Positions 32,657 through 33,722 of a stretch of DNA of 33,722 nt are shown here, in pieces (the first letter of the stretch is position 1; each line of letters opens with the position of its first letter). A program made the position numbers and the translations under genes. The notes under the pieces were generated by a model. It was not told the DNA's origin and did not search any database. It saw only the letters and a program-made list of their open reading frames with translations. Source of the DNA: Bacilli bacterium (GTDB taxonomy: Bacteria; Bacillota_I; Bacilli_A; RF39; UBA660); NCBI GenBank assembly GCA_007117415.1, contig SKGN01000012.1:1-33722 (forward strand), written 5' to 3'.

Positions 32657-33559
32657 TTATTCTCCTTTTATTTCTCTACCAGTGATATTAATAAAGACAT
32701 CATCCATCGTCCCTCTTATAACTTCAAATCCTTTAATATCATCTTTATATTTTTCAATTATAGAAAGAGCGTCCATACTTGATTTAAGATCAATAATAAC
32801 CATATCACCTTTGATTTTATCTTTTTTATTTAACTTCTTTTTCATTTTAGCAATATCTTTAGGAACTATTTTTAAAACATCATTACTATATTTTAGTCTT
32901 AATTGTTCTGGGGTATCATAGGCAACTATTTTACCATAATCAATAATGGCAACCCTATCTGATTGAGCCGCTTCTTCCATGTAATGAGTAGTTAAAAAAA
33001 CAGTTGTATTTTTATCACTCTGTAGTTTTTTAATAATATTCCAAACAATAGTCCTAGTTTGAGGATCTAAACCAGTAGTTGGTTCATCTAAAAATAATAT
33101 TTCTGGTTCATTTAAGAGGGCTCTTGCGATATCACTTCTTCTTTTTTGACCACCAGATAACTTACCATATGGTTTATCAATAAACTCTTCTAATTTCATC
33201 AATTTAGCAAGTTCGTTTATTTTTTCATCTAAACTAGGCGTTTTATAAAAAGATCCTCTTATCTTAAGGTTTTCTCTAACCGTTAATAGATCATCTAATA
33301 GCGATTCTTGAAAAACAACCCCTATCTTACTTCTAATTTCATCATCTTTTTGACCTAATTTAAAACCACATATATTGATTTCCCCACTTTCTTTGGTTAA
33401 AAAAGTAGTTAAAACATTTATTGTTGTTGATTTACCAGCCCCGTTAGGCCCTAAAAAGGAAAATAATTCTCCTTTTTTAACTTCAAAACTAATATTATCA
33501 ACGGCCACAAATTTATCATATTTTTTAGTAAAATTTTTGACTTCTATAATATTTTCCAT
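32657..33559 (-). CDS. ABC transporter ATP-binding protein (DrrA-like)
   Basis: A 300-residue ATPase: Walker A GPNGAGKST (37-45), Q-loop Gln84, signature LSGGQKRRSDIARAL (134-148), Walker B ILFLDEP (154-160), D-loop and H-loop His192. A C-terminal extension of about 75 residues (IVPKDIAKMKKKLNK to DDVFINITGREI) is the DUF4162-type tail found in exporters such as DrrA. Partner of the ABC-2 permease that follows. AAAGGAG lies upstream of ATG. Confidence 0.95.
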   Translation of the reverse strand: MENIIEVKNFTKKYDKFVAVDNISFEVKKGELFSFLGPNGAGKSTTINVLTTFLTKESGEINICGFKLGQKDDEIRSKIGVVFQESLLDDLLTVRENLKIRGSFYKTPSLDEKINELAKLMKLEEFIDKPYGKLSGGQKRRSDIARALLNEPEILFLDEPTTGLDPQTRTIVWNIIKKLQSDKNTTVFLTTHYMEEAAQSDRVAIIDYGKIVAYDTPEQLRLKYSNDVLKIVPKDIAKMKKKLNKKDKIKGDMVIIDLKSSMDALSIIEKYKDDIKGFEVIRGTMDDVFINITGREIKGE

Positions 33560-33591
33560 CTGTTTCTCCTTTATATAATATATTTATTATA

Positions 33592-33600
33592 ATTATAACA
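33592..33600 (-). promoter_or_regulatory. ABC exporter promoter (extended -10)
   Basis: Minus-strand TGTTATAAT about 33 nt before the ATPase ATG, with no good -35. Confidence 0.45.
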
Positions 33601-33662
33601 GGTATAATAATAAGCATAAAGTTTTTTATAAAAATTTATAAAATTACTTTATAATAATTAAC

Positions 33663-33686
33663 TATCAAATATTTTATTATTTGATA
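33663..33686. repeat. Inverted repeat upstream of the ABC exporter
   Basis: Nine-base arms TATCAAATA / TATTTGATA with a 6-nt spacer, about 65 bp upstream of the exporter -10. Possible operator for the exporter or for a gene beyond the window. Confidence 0.35.
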
Positions 33687-33722
33687 AAAATGAGTTTAAG
33701 TAAAGTCGTATTATAACAAGGG

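Noticed and set aside
1-33722. Mollicutes genetic code (UGA = Trp), suggested by low GC and short SMC
   Set aside because: TGA terminates smc and the UPF0316 gene, and Trp is TGG throughout; a cell wall pathway is present.
1-33722. Mobile elements, CRISPR arrays, phage genes
   Set aside because: No transposase, integrase, regularly spaced repeats or phage structural genes were seen.

Overview
The window is a strongly AT-rich stretch of a Gram-positive bacterial chromosome. It most likely comes from an uncultured Bacilli-like (low-GC Bacillota) lineage with a compact genome. Gene order matches Bacillus at several places: ylbD-ylbE-ylbF-rsmD, murG-murB-divIB-ftsA-ftsZ, parE-parC, tkt-sirA-yneF next to lexA with a small divergent SOS gene, comEA-comEC followed by holA, and rnc-smc. 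TGA is used as a stop (smc, yebE-type gene) and Trp is TGG, so this is the standard bacterial code and not the Mollicutes code. Nearly all genes lie on the minus strand. The plus strand carries lexA, def, a 54-codon YjcZ-like gene and one 68-codon orphan.

Layout from left to right: (1) 1-974, a large pilin-like surface protein gene, cut by an in-frame TAA after codon 74 and by the window edge. (2) 1.1-6.2 kb, cell wall and division genes ending in ftsZ. (3) 6.2-7.8 kb, rsmD and the ylbD/E/F cluster. (4) 7.8-12.3 kb, topoisomerase IV. (5) 12.5-16.8 kb, a lone small gene, then transketolase, SirA, YneF, a class I amidotransferase with an apparent AUA start, and an unknown protein. (6) 16.9-17.8 kb, the SOS module: lexA and a divergent 50-aa membrane protein share two identical LexA boxes. 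(7) 17.9-22.7 kb, a second pilin-like gene, holA, a UPF0316 protein, comEC and comEA. (8) 22.7-25.0 kb, ftsW, the YjcZ-like gene, def and a tiny membrane ORF. (9) 25-28.7 kb, smc and rnc. (10) 28.7-30.6 kb, a ZnuA-like lipoprotein without metal ligands, yidD, tRNA-Thr, tRNA-Arg and an HD protein. (11) 30.9-33.6 kb, a ZIP metal transporter and a two-gene ABC exporter.

The genes form a housekeeping core for division, peptidoglycan, chromosome segregation and topology, with competence and SOS parts attached. Three genes have homologues tied to sporulation in Bacillus (sirA, ylbD, yjcZ-like), which points to a sporulating ancestry. Eight transcription units appear to start from TGn-extended -10 promoters with poor -35 boxes and very short leaders. 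Many terminators overlap stop codons.

The items most worth following are the LysM-less SOS membrane protein, two SD-placed AUA/AUU starts, the metal-ligand-free ZnuA homologue, and the interrupted pilin.
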